Notes: a model not told the origin generated them from the letters alone. Positions 1-6,091 are shown, numbered from the stretch's first letter. The stretch: DNA of 7,245 nucleotides from Christensenellaceae bacterium (GCA_031287285.1 JAITTC010000269.1:1-7245), one strand, 5' to 3'. Program-made: numbers and translations.

Positions 1-118
1 ATTGCCGCGTCGCTTACGCTCCTCGCAATGACGGTGAAGCAATCCAGCGTCTTCTTTTGAAGAAGCCTTTGCGGGTTCTTGCTGGATTGCTTCGTCGCTT
101 GTGCTCCTCGCAATGACG
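1..118. repeat. Interspersed repeat with direct and inverted copies
   Basis: Bases 1-33 and 86-118 are direct copies of the same 33-bp unit (29 of 33 identical; core CGTCGCTT..GCTCCTCGCAATGACG). Between them, GAAGCAATCCAGC (36-48) and GCTGGATTGCTTC (81-93) are perfect 13-bp inverted repeats around a 32-bp spacer that holds its own small hairpin (CTTC TTTT GAAG, 51-62). The layout fits a palindromic REP-like or MITE-like intergenic element. No reading frame of note is present. The left end is cut by the window, so the full unit may be larger. Copy number in the genome cannot be judged from here. Confidence 0.8.
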
Positions 119-180
119 AAGAAGGGTGCGTCTCGCAATGACGAAGAAGGGTGCGTCTCGCGATGACGAAGAAGAGCGGA
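106..180. repeat. 25-bp tandem repeat, three units
   Basis: Three consecutive 25-bp units lie at 106-130, 131-155 and 156-180. The first two differ at one base (CCTCGC versus TCTCGC). The third carries one internal change (GCGATGACG) and a diverged end. The unit starts with the last half of the interspersed repeat (CTCGCAATGACG) and adds GAAGAAGGGTGCG, so the array appears to have grown from the right copy of that element by slippage or duplication. It ends three bases before the thiT stop codon, so it forms the 3' untranslated region of thiT. Confidence 0.85.
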
Positions 181-183
181 GCG

Positions 184-855
184 CTAGGCGCTTTTCGTGC
201 CGGATGCGGGGGCTGAAATGCGGGCCGCTAGACCCTGCACGGCGGGCAGGCAGGCGAACACGGCCACGATGAGGCCGTCGATGCCCACGGAGCTTAGGTT
301 ATAGATCAGCGAATAGACGATGGGGCCGTGGCCCGAGCCCTCGGCGTACTCCGCAAAGAAGATCACGCCCGAAAGCACGTGCATGAGCACGCGAACCGCG
401 CTGCCAAGGAGCGCGCCGGCAGGCAGGGCGAGGGGGCTCTTCCAGCCGCGGAACAGGGAAGAGAGCGAGAGCGCTGCGAAGGCCAGGGGGTAGTCGAGCA
501 GAACCTGGAAGACGTTCACGATGTACATATCTTGAAAGAATTGCAAAAGGCCGTAGGCCAGCGCGCAGACGAGCCCGGGGCCGAAGCCGTAGGCATAGGC
601 GAAGAGCATGACCGGCAGCATGGAGGCCAGGGTGATGGAGCCGCCTTGCGGCATGCGGTAGAGCCGCACGCAGGATAGGACGAACGAAAGCGCGATGCAC
701 AGCGAGGCCATCGCCAGCATGCGCGCATTCCATTTGACCGTGCGGGCCGAGAAGAACAGCGCGAGAAAGAGGGCTGCCAAGATGGCCAGGGCAGCGTAGA
801 CGGCGGGGTTTTGCTCGCCTAGCTTGCCAAAGGTAAAGGATAGGTAGTCCAGCAT
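184..855 (-). CDS. thiT: Thiamine-specific ECF transporter S component ThiT
   Basis: This 223-residue membrane protein should be the substrate-binding subunit that captures thiamine and works with a shared energizing module (EcfA, EcfA', EcfT) encoded elsewhere. Hydrophobic segments follow one another through residues 17-37, 47-62, 75-100, 112-134, 143-168 and 180-206. Family-like blocks are MPQGGSITLASMLP (68-81), RVLMHVLSGVIFF (155-167) and YSLIYN (181-186), the last two around the thiamine pocket of known ThiT proteins. The first hydrophobic segment makes it longer than the roughly 180-residue ThiT of Lactococcus. ATG at 855 is preceded by AAGGAA with 6-7 bases of spacing. The TPP riboswitch upstream independently supports the thiamine assignment. 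The stop is TAG at 184-186; I see no terminator after it, only repeat DNA. Confidence 0.93.
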   Translation of the reverse strand: MLDYLSFTFGKLGEQNPAVYAALAILAALFLALFFSARTVKWNARMLAMASLCIALSFVLSCVRLYRMPQGGSITLASMLPVMLFAYAYGFGPGLVCALAYGLLQFFQDMYIVNVFQVLLDYPLAFAALSLSSLFRGWKSPLALPAGALLGSAVRVLMHVLSGVIFFAEYAEGSGHGPIVYSLIYNLSSVGIDGLIVAVFACLPAVQGLAARISAPASGTKSA

Positions 856-891
856 GGATTTTCCTTCTTTCGTTGCCTTGCCGCCGGAAAC

Positions 892-962
892 AAAAACGCC
901 CCCGTCTTCCGTTACTTAGGAGGAGGGGAGGCGAAGCCGCAGCGACGGGCGAAACACGCCCG
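892..962 (-). terminator. Riboswitch expression platform: terminator and competing antiterminator hairpin
   Basis: On the minus strand, after the aptamer, CGCCCGTC (plus 944-951) can pair with GACGGGGGCG (897-906, with extra G residues bulged), which is followed at once by TTTTT (892-896). This is a plausible intrinsic terminator with a long loop that itself contains a small GGC/GCC hairpin. The 5' arm is also part of a perfect 6-bp hairpin (946-951 with 957-962). That hairpin excludes the terminator, so it could act as antiterminator. Mutually exclusive folds are what a transcriptional TPP switch needs. The assignment is by pairing on inspection, without energy calculation. Confidence 0.6.
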
Positions 963-975
963 ACCTTGACGAAAA

Positions 976-1061
976 CGCTTCCCTACGGTAGGATTACCTA
1001 CAACAGGTTCAAAGGGTAAAGCCGAAAAAAACGGCTCCTCTCAGCGAAAGCTCCCCCAGCG
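976..1061 (-). promoter_or_regulatory. TPP riboswitch (THI element) upstream of thiT
   Basis: Read on the minus strand, the conserved THI-box parts occur in order. P1 is CGCT (1058-1061) closing with AGCG (976-979). GGGG of P2 follows, then a short P3 (AGC TTTC GCT) running into the conserved CTGAGA. A variable P3a hairpin comes next (AGCCG, seven T, CGGCT; 1020-1036), then ACCC closing P2, GAACCTG, the P4/P5 helix GTAGG/CCTAC, and the CGTAGGGA signature. In this class, thiamine pyrophosphate binding favours the OFF state of downstream thiamine uptake or synthesis genes. Here the target is thiT. Confidence 0.96.
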
Positions 1062-1088
1062 ACCAAGGATATTCGATTGTTTGCCCGC

Positions 1089-1117
1089 AGTATAAGGCTA
1101 TTTTTGGGGGAAGTCAA
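1089..1117 (-). promoter_or_regulatory. Sigma-A promoter for the thiT leader
   Basis: On the minus strand TTGACT (plus 1112-1117) and TATACT (plus 1089-1094) are separated by exactly 17 bases. Transcription should start near 1082, about 20 bases before the aptamer, so the leader contains the whole riboswitch. The promoter lies in the space shared with the divergent yfbR gene. Confidence 0.87.
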
Positions 1118-1146
1118 GCCCTTTGCCTGGCGAAAGAAGGGAAGAG

Positions 1147-1728
1147 ATGGCCAAGCACCATTTTTTTGCGTATTTGTTTCGCATGAAGCACCTTCGCCGC
1201 TGGCCCCTGATGCGCAGCAGCGTAGAGGAGGACGTGGCGCAGCACAGCCACCAGGTGGCCATGGTGGCGCACGCGCTGGCGCTCTATAAAAACCTCTGCT
1301 TTGGCGGCGGAGCAAACCCGGACCGCGCGGCGGCGCTCGCGCTCTATCACGAGGCGCCGGAGGTCATCACCGGGGATATCGCCACGCCGATCAAGTACGC
1401 GTCGCCCGAGCTTCGCGCCTCGTTCGGGGTGATCGAGGCCCTGGCCGCGAAGAAGCTGCACGCCACGCTGCCCGAGGGGCTGCGCGAGGCGTTTCGCGGC
1501 CTGCTGCTGGAGCCCGAAAACGACCCGGAATGGCAGCGCGTGAAGGCTGCCGATACGATTTGCGCTTACATCAAGTGCATCGAGGAAGTGAAGGCCGGGA
1601 ACGCCGAGTTTTCTCGGGCCGAAAAGGAGACGCGGCAGAAGGTCGAAGCGATTGGGCTGCCGGAAGCGAAGCGCTTTTTAGAGGAGTGCCTGCCCTCGTT
1701 TGGGCTGACGATCGACGAGATGGAGTAA
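1147..1728 (+). CDS. yfbR: HD-domain 5'-deoxynucleotidase, YfbR family
   Basis: This 193-residue cytoplasmic protein matches Escherichia coli YfbR along its whole length: HHFFAYLFRMKHLRRWPLMR at the start, QHSHQVAMVAHALA, TGDIATPIKY, ICAYIKCIEE, and LPSFGLTIDE at the end. YfbR is a metal-dependent 5'-nucleotidase that removes phosphate from deoxyribonucleoside monophosphates. Conserved positions seen are R18, W19, H33, H68, D77 and D136. The usual aspartate of the HD pair is glutamate here (H68-E69, codon GAG at 1351). ATG 1147 was chosen because homologues begin there and AAGGGA lies just upstream; an in-frame TTG at 1123 would add eight residues without family support. Only a weak candidate promoter (TTGTTT, 16 bases, TATTTT) is visible. 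The serpin gene follows after 44 bases. Confidence 0.9.
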   Translation: MAKHHFFAYLFRMKHLRRWPLMRSSVEEDVAQHSHQVAMVAHALALYKNLCFGGGANPDRAAALALYHEAPEVITGDIATPIKYASPELRASFGVIEALAAKKLHATLPEGLREAFRGLLLEPENDPEWQRVKAADTICAYIKCIEEVKAGNAEFSRAEKETRQKVEAIGLPEAKRFLEECLPSFGLTIDEME

Positions 1729-1772
1729 TTTCTTCGGATTGATGAAAGAGAAAGAAAGCGGGGATCCTAACC

Positions 1773-3092
1773 ATGAATCAGTCTTTTTTGAAGCGAGCTT
1801 CGGCTTTCATCGCGCTGCTGCTCGCGCTTTCGCCCGTCTTAAATGCCTGCGTGGCCGCGCCGGCTGCAGGCGGCGCTACGCCGCCCGCAGAAACCACGGC
1901 AGAAACGCCGGAGCAGAGCCCTGAAACCACGGGAAACACGCCCCCAAGCGGCCTGCCGGGCAATGCGGCTGAAATCGCCCTTCAGGCGCAGGCCCTGGGC
2001 TTTCGGCTGCTGCCCGCGATGATGGAGGGGAGGACGGCAGACAACGCGATCGTATCGCCGGCCGCGCTGTTTGCCCTCTTTGACGCGCTGGTGCTGGGCG
2101 CGGGATCGGAAACCGCCGATGAAATCGCCGAAAAAACCGGCCTGTCGCCGGATCCGGCAGAGGCGCTGAAGGGCTATGCCGCCCTGCTTGAAAGCCTGGA
2201 GTTCAAACCATACGCAGCCTTCCTGCTCGGCGAGCCGCTGAGCTACAAGGCAGGCTTTATCGAAGGGCTTGCGGGGGCCGTGGGGGCCGAAAGGGCTGCC
2301 TTTGGCGAAGAAGGCGGCACGAAGGCCGCAAACGCGGAGGCTGCCAAGCTGGGCGACGCCTTTGCGGCGCTCTATGGCGAAACCACCCCGGCCGACAGGC
2401 TCTATCTCTTGGCTGGCGCAGCGCCCGCGATGAAGTTCGCCGCCGCCTTCCCGTTCAGCGAGAGCTTCGATGGCTTCTTCGACGCCCCGAGCGGCCTTTT
2501 GCCCACGAGGATGCTCTATACCGAAGGGCTTTTTGGCTACTATGAGGATGAAAACTTCCAGCTTGCGGCCATCCCCATGGAGGGCGGCAAAACGGAGCTG
2601 CGCTTCCTTTTGCCCAGTGATAATATCCGCCCCGAAATCGCGGAATTGCTGAGCGAAAACGGCGCGGAATGGCTGCTGAGCACGGAGCTTGACGAAAGCC
2701 CGCTCAGGCTCACGATCCCGAGCCTTGATCTGAGCGAAGGCGTCGATCTGCGCGAGGATCTGCTGCTCCTTGGGCTGCAAAGGCCCTTTACGCAAGACGC
2801 AGGCCTTTCCTTCATCGAGCAGGAGGGCTTCCCGCTGGGCGTCAACCGCCTGGACTCCCTGGTGAGGCTAAAGCTCAGCGAAAGCGGCCTGAACGTGGAG
2901 GAACCCGCGCAGCCCGATCTAACGCCCGCCGTATTCGACATCGGCGAGAGCGCGACCGACATGAACTTAAGCGAGCCCTTCTTGCTGGCGCTGGTCGATA
3001 AGGAAACCGGCCTGCCGCTCTTGCTCGGGTGGATTAACCTGCCGATCTCGGCGGCGCCCGAAGCGGCTGGGGTTCCGGAGGCAAACGAATAA
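1773..3092 (+). CDS. Serpin-fold lipoprotein, probably non-inhibitory
   Basis: This 439-residue exported protein has a lipoprotein signal peptide: K7/R8, a hydrophobic core at 11-22, and lipobox LNAC with the lipid-modified cysteine at C26. A Pro/Thr-rich linker runs to about residue 62. The rest resembles the serpin fold: NAIVSPAALFALFDALVLGA (91-110), an F-rich strand region with PTRMLY (244-249), ELRFLLPSDN (275-284), IPSLDLSEGVDLREDLLLLG (315-334), and the C-terminal PFLLALVDKETGLPLLLGW block (402-420). Inhibitory serpins have a hinge like EEGTEAAAAT; the aligned segment here is ESGLNVEEPA (370-379), with bulky or charged residues and a proline. The fold is well supported and the loop appears unable to insert normally. 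The start has only a weak GGGG ribosome site. It ends 9 bases before the longer hflX start. Confidence 0.85.
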   Translation: MNQSFLKRASAFIALLLALSPVLNACVAAPAAGGATPPAETTAETPEQSPETTGNTPPSGLPGNAAEIALQAQALGFRLLPAMMEGRTADNAIVSPAALFALFDALVLGAGSETADEIAEKTGLSPDPAEALKGYAALLESLEFKPYAAFLLGEPLSYKAGFIEGLAGAVGAERAAFGEEGGTKAANAEAAKLGDAFAALYGETTPADRLYLLAGAAPAMKFAAAFPFSESFDGFFDAPSGLLPTRMLYTEGLFGYYEDENFQLAAIPMEGGKTELRFLLPSDNIRPEIAELLSENGAEWLLSTELDESPLRLTIPSLDLSEGVDLREDLLLLGLQRPFTQDAGLSFIEQEGFPLGVNRLDSLVRLKLSESGLNVEEPAQPDLTPAVFDIGESATDMNLSEPFLLALVDKETGLPLLLGWINLPISAAPEAAGVPEANE

Positions 3093-3101
3093 GGCGGGCG
3101 G

Positions 3102-4988
3102 GTGGAATGGGCGAGGGCCCCTTTTGCCGCCGGAGCCGTTCTGAAGCAGAGGGGCTGCTCTATCGCCCAGCTCGAAGGGCGCAAGCGGCGCGTGCCGCGC
3201 CGCGAAATGGAGGGGAAAACGCTCGTGGTTAAGGGAAACACCGAAGGAATTCGCGCGAGCCTGCTGGCTGAGATCGAGAGGCTGGGCGAAATGGAGATTG
3301 AGCGAGACGAGTTTGCGCCGGAAGGGCTTCTGCGGGCGCTCGCGGCCTGCAGCGCCAGGATCAACCGCGAAATCAGCCTGTATCTGACGCGCGAGGGCGA
3401 TGTGGTCGACATCACGATCGGTTCCGATCGCAGCGTTCCCCTAGAGAGGATGCACCTCAGGCGCGACCTGGGCCGCCTTTCAGGCCTGCGCTGCCTGCAT
3501 ACGCACCCGGGCGGCGACCCAACGCTCTCGCCTGTTGACCTGCAGTCGCTAAAAAGGCTCCGCTTCGACGCGATGGCGGCCCTTGGCGTGGCAGAGGATG
3601 GCTCGCCCGCCGGGCTTTGCGCGGCCTTCCTGGGCGAGATGAGCGAGGATGGGAGCCTTGCCGTGGAGCTGACCCGCGCCTACCCGATTCAGCGCATCCC
3701 GCAGGAAGAGTTCATGCGCCACATCGAGGAGATCGACAGGCGCATTTCATCGCAGGCCTCGGCGCCGGAGCAAAAAGCCGAGCGGGCGCTGCTCGTCGGC
3801 CTTGGAGACAGCCCGGACTCCCAGGCGCTCATGGAGCTTTCGCGCCTGGCCGAAACGGCGGGCGCGGAGGTCGTGGGCAGGTTCAACCAGAACAGGCAGA
3901 AGGTCGACACGGCGACCTATATAGGCTCTGGCAAGGCGGAAGAGCTTTCGCTCATCGCCCAAAGCCTGGACGCGGACCTGATGATCTTCGACGACGAGCT
4001 CAGCGGCGCGCAGGTGCGCAATCTCGAGGAGCTCCTGCCCTGTAGGGTGGTCGACAGAACCGCCCTGATTCTCGACATCTTCGCGCGGCGCGCCAGCTCG
4101 CGCGAGGGAAGACTGCAGGTGGAGCTTGCGCAGATGCGCTACCGCCTGCCAAGGCTCACCGGCCTTGGCACCGCCCTTTCGCGCCTTGGCGGCGGCATCG
4201 GCACCAGGGGCCCCGGCGAAACCAAGCTCGAGGTCGACCGGCGGCGCATCCGCAGGCGCATGACCGACATCGAGCGGGAGCTTGCCGAGCTTGAAAGGCA
4301 GCGGGATCTTCGCCGCAGCCGCCGCGAGAGGCACGAAATGCCCGTGGCCGCGCTGGTCGGCTACACGAACGCCGGGAAGTCAAGCCTGTTAAACCGCCTG
4401 TCGGGCGCGGATGTGCTGGCGGAAGACAAGCTCTTTGCCACGCTCGACCCGGTGACGCGCCGCGTTCGCCTGCCGGGCGGCACGCGCTGCCTGCTGACCG
4501 ACACGGTGGGCTTCATCAATAAGCTGCCGCACGATCTGGTGCGCGCCTTCCACTCAACGCTTGAAGAGGCAGCGCACGCCGATTTGCTGCTCATCGTGCG
4601 CGACGTTTCAGACGACCACTTCGCCATGCAGGGCGAGGTGGTCGAGGAGGTTCTGCGCGAGCTCGGCGCCGCGGAAACGCCGAGGCTCTATTTGCTCAAC
4701 AAGGCAGACCGCGCGCCCGAAATTCAGCCAGAAAGGGAGGATACCCTGCTGATTTCCGCGACGGAGGGGCAGGGCATCGAAGAGCTTTTGCAAAAAATAG
4801 AGGAAAAGCTGCTGGCAGCTTCGTTTGTGGAGGAATTCTTCGTGCCCTATGCGCGCGGGGAAGTGATGGCCTTTTTGCGCGGCGCAGGCCAGCTGCAAAG
4901 CGAGGAATATGGCGAAAACGGCAGCCTGATGCGGGTGCGGCTGAGCGCCGCGGACCGCGAGAGGGCGAAGAAGATGCTGGGAGGGTGA
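3102..4988 (+). CDS. hflX: GTPase HflX, long clostridial form with JAMM-like N-terminal domain
   Basis: HflX is a ribosome-binding GTPase that splits stalled or stress-inactivated 70S ribosomes. Counting from GTG 3102 (628 residues), residues 44-200 form the N-terminal region found in long clostridial HflX. It includes HTHPGGDPTLSPVD (133-146), whose spacing matches the JAMM metal-site pattern, with E90 a possible partner. The HflX domain follows (about 228-400), with the glycine-rich GGGIGTRGPGETKLE (363-377). The GTPase domain shows GYTNAGKS (420-427), LFATLDP (444-450), DTVGF (467-471) and NKAD (533-536). The start is uncertain. GTG 3102 has AAGGCGG upstream, while ATG 3207 (593 residues) matches where homologues begin but has no ribosome site and sits just behind a strong hairpin. 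The DUF2284 gene follows 5 bases after the stop. Confidence 0.96.
   Translation: MEWARAPFAAGAVLKQRGCSIAQLEGRKRRVPRREMEGKTLVVKGNTEGIRASLLAEIERLGEMEIERDEFAPEGLLRALAACSARINREISLYLTREGDVVDITIGSDRSVPLERMHLRRDLGRLSGLRCLHTHPGGDPTLSPVDLQSLKRLRFDAMAALGVAEDGSPAGLCAAFLGEMSEDGSLAVELTRAYPIQRIPQEEFMRHIEEIDRRISSQASAPEQKAERALLVGLGDSPDSQALMELSRLAETAGAEVVGRFNQNRQKVDTATYIGSGKAEELSLIAQSLDADLMIFDDELSGAQVRNLEELLPCRVVDRTALILDIFARRASSREGRLQVELAQMRYRLPRLTGLGTALSRLGGGIGTRGPGETKLEVDRRRIRRRMTDIERELAELERQRDLRRSRRERHEMPVAALVGYTNAGKSSLLNRLSGADVLAEDKLFATLDPVTRRVRLPGGTRCLLTDTVGFINKLPHDLVRAFHSTLEEAAHADLLLIVRDVSDDHFAMQGEVVEEVLRELGAAETPRLYLLNKADRAPEIQPEREDTLLISATEGQGIEELLQKIEEKLLAASFVEEFFVPYARGEVMAFLRGAGQLQSEEYGENGSLMRVRLSAADRERAKKMLGG
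3185..3203 (+). other. Strong GC hairpin just before the alternative hflX start
   Basis: GCGGCGCG (3185-3192) and CGCGCCGC (3196-3203) form a perfect 8-bp stem with a TGC loop, ending three bases before ATG 3207. It has no T-run, so it is not a terminator. If translation starts at GTG 3102 it is ordinary coding sequence (KRRVPRR). If translation starts at 3207 it would cover the initiation region. Confidence 0.6.
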
Positions 4989-4993
4989 GTTTC

Positions 4994-5533
4994 ATGCAAA
5001 AGGCGAAAAAATACCTCGACCTGGCCCTTGAAAAGGGCGCGATTCACGCCGTGGCGGTCACGCCGGACGAGATCGTCTTCGACGGGCGGACGCTGCTTAA
5101 GTGCATGTTTGGCTGCGAGGATTGGGGTAAGGGCTGCACCTGCCCTTCGCGCGAGGGTTTTCTCAAGCCCTGGGAATTCGAGCCCCTGCTGCGGAAGTAC
5201 AGCGCGGTGCTGATCATCCACGCAAACGACAAGAAAACCACCCAAAACGCGGCCTTTGCCGTGGAGGAGCAGGCCTTTTGGGACGGCGACGCGCTCGCGT
5301 TTTCGATGTCGGACTGCGCCCTGTGCGAAAACTGCGCCGGGAAGACCGGCCAGGGCTGCCGCAACCCACGGGCGGCGCGGCCCGCCTTCCATAGCGTGGG
5401 CATCGACGTGTTTGCGACCGTGAAAAGGCTTGGTTTGCCCATCGAAACCCTCAAAAACCCGCAGGAAGAGCTGCAGAATTGGTACTCCGCGGTGTGGCTG
5501 AACCTTTGGGGTGAAAAAGCTGCATGGCGGTAA
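4994..5533 (+). CDS. DUF2284 cysteine-rich putative metal-binding protein
   Basis: This 179-residue cytoplasmic protein resembles the DUF2284 family of predicted metal-binding proteins, whose biochemical role I do not know. Two cysteine clusters are visible: C37, C41, C48, C50 (CxxxC, six residues, CxC, in CMFGCEDWGKGCTCP) and C108, C111, C114, C122 (CxxCxxC, seven residues, C). Eight cysteines in two sets of four suggest iron-sulfur cluster or zinc binding. ATG 4994 was chosen because GGAGG (4980-4984) lies nine bases upstream; the GTG at 4985 directly abuts that site and is unsuitable. The ribosome site lies inside the end of hflX and the gap is 5 bases, so the two genes are probably translationally coupled. 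No terminator follows: the rplS promoter begins 17 bases after the stop. Confidence 0.85.
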   Translation: MQKAKKYLDLALEKGAIHAVAVTPDEIVFDGRTLLKCMFGCEDWGKGCTCPSREGFLKPWEFEPLLRKYSAVLIIHANDKKTTQNAAFAVEEQAFWDGDALAFSMSDCALCENCAGKTGQGCRNPRAARPAFHSVGIDVFATVKRLGLPIETLKNPQEELQNWYSAVWLNLWGEKAAWR

Positions 5534-5550
5534 AAAATTCGGCCGGAGGC

Positions 5551-5579
5551 TTGCGCGCAATGGCGCAATCTGCTATAAT
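5551..5579 (+). promoter_or_regulatory. Sigma-A promoter for rplS
   Basis: TTGCGC (5551-5556), a 17-base spacer, and a perfect TATAAT (5574-5579). Transcription should start near 5586, giving a leader of about 105 bases ahead of the L19 start codon. Confidence 0.87.
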
Positions 5580-5585
5580 GATGCC

Positions 5586-5691
5586 CGTTGAGTTTTATGG
5601 GATGGTCCTCTGCCGGGCGGTTTGCCGCCATTTCACCCCGGGGTCGGGGCCAGAAGCGGCAAGAACGTCTACGCAGGGAAGGAGAAACCCC
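5586..5691 (+). promoter_or_regulatory. Structured 5' leader of rplS, candidate L19 leader RNA
   Basis: The region between promoter and rplS is non-coding and can fold. TGGTCC (5603-5608) pairs with GGGCCA (5647-5652), enclosing a GGCGG TTTG CCGCC hairpin (5616-5629). The L19 ribosome site AAGGAG (5679-5684) lies downstream of the outer stem. L19 leader RNAs upstream of rplS are an established autoregulatory class in Bacillota. Position and layout fit that class, but I have not matched its consensus base by base. Confidence 0.5.
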
Positions 5692-6039
5692 ATGAGTGAG
5701 ATTATTCGCGCCATCGAAACCGAGCAACTCCGGACCGACATTCCAGAGTTCACCATTGGCGACACCGTTCGCGTGCAGGTGAAGGTTGTGGAGGGCACCC
5801 GCGAGCGCCTGCAGGCCTTTGAGGGTACCGTCATCGCCCGCCGCAACGGCGGCAGTCGCGAAACCTTTACCGTTCGCCGCGTTTCCTACGGCATCGGCGT
5901 AGAGCGTACCTTTCCGCTGCACAGCCCGCGCGTGGATTCGATTACGGTCGTCCGCCGCGGCAAGGTGCGCAGGGCAAAGCTGTATTATTTGCGCGAACGC
6001 GTAGGCAAGCGCGCCAAGGTCAAGGAACGCACCAACTAA
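5692..6039 (+). CDS. rplS: 50S ribosomal protein L19
   Basis: This 115-residue protein is full length for bacterial L19, a large-subunit protein near the 30S/50S interface. Recognizable blocks are the N-terminal FTIGDTVRVQVKVVEGTRER (residues 21-40), LQAFEGTVIARRNGG, the family signature TFTVRRVSYGIGVERTFPLHSP, and the basic tail GKVRRAKLYYLRERVGKRAKV. ATG 5692 was chosen for the AAGGAG site seven bases upstream and for homology; the frame stays open to 5524 but that stretch is the promoter and leader. In many bacteria rplS closes the rpsP-rimM-trmD operon. Here it stands alone with its own promoter and terminator, although transcripts from the hflX cluster could read into it. Confidence 0.98.
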   Translation: MSEIIRAIETEQLRTDIPEFTIGDTVRVQVKVVEGTRERLQAFEGTVIARRNGGSRETFTVRRVSYGIGVERTFPLHSPRVDSITVVRRGKVRRAKLYYLRERVGKRAKVKERTN

Positions 6040-6050
6040 AGGGAATGGCG

Positions 6051-6091
6051 AAGGGGGCGGGCGGCCTCAGCGCGTGGCCCGCTCCCTTTTT
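6051..6091 (+). terminator. Intrinsic terminator of rplS
   Basis: GGGGGCGGGC (6053-6062) pairs over 10 bp (one G-T) with GCCCGCTCCC (6077-6086), followed by five T (6087-6091). It begins 13 bases after the rplS stop. Confidence 0.95.

Noticed and set aside
1..180. CRISPR array
   Set aside because: The repeats are tandem without unique spacers of regular length, and no cas gene is nearby.
180..195. AGCGC-TAG-GCGCT stem followed by TTTT near the thiT stop
   Set aside because: The T-run is on the plus strand, where no gene ends; on the minus strand, which would serve thiT, no T-run follows. The stem is only 5 bp.
917..926. AGGAGGAGGGG, resembling a plus-strand ribosome site
   Set aside because: It lies on the opposite strand within the thiT leader, and no plus-strand gene starts after it.
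1839..2795. Long minus-strand open frame opposite the serpin gene (318 codons)
   Set aside because: Its composition is arginine-, glutamine- and glycine-rich with no domain, and it is a mirror of a GC-rich gene that has a clear signal peptide and serpin blocks on the plus strand.
3114..3124. GGGCCCC plus TTTT as a terminator between the serpin gene and hflX
   Set aside because: The palindrome has no loop and no usable stem, so it cannot form an intrinsic terminator.
2540..3415. Minus-strand open frame across the serpin-hflX junction (291 codons)
   Set aside because: It is very rich in Ser and Arg, has no recognizable domain, and lies opposite two supported genes; an antisense artefact of high GC content.
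5524..5691. Upstream extension of the rplS frame
   Set aside because: This stretch contains the TATAAT promoter, the leader and the AAGGAG site; L19 homologues begin at ATG 5692.
5044..5922. Minus-strand open frame across the DUF2284 gene and rplS
   Set aside because: It overlaps two well-supported plus-strand genes and the rplS promoter, with no domain signal.
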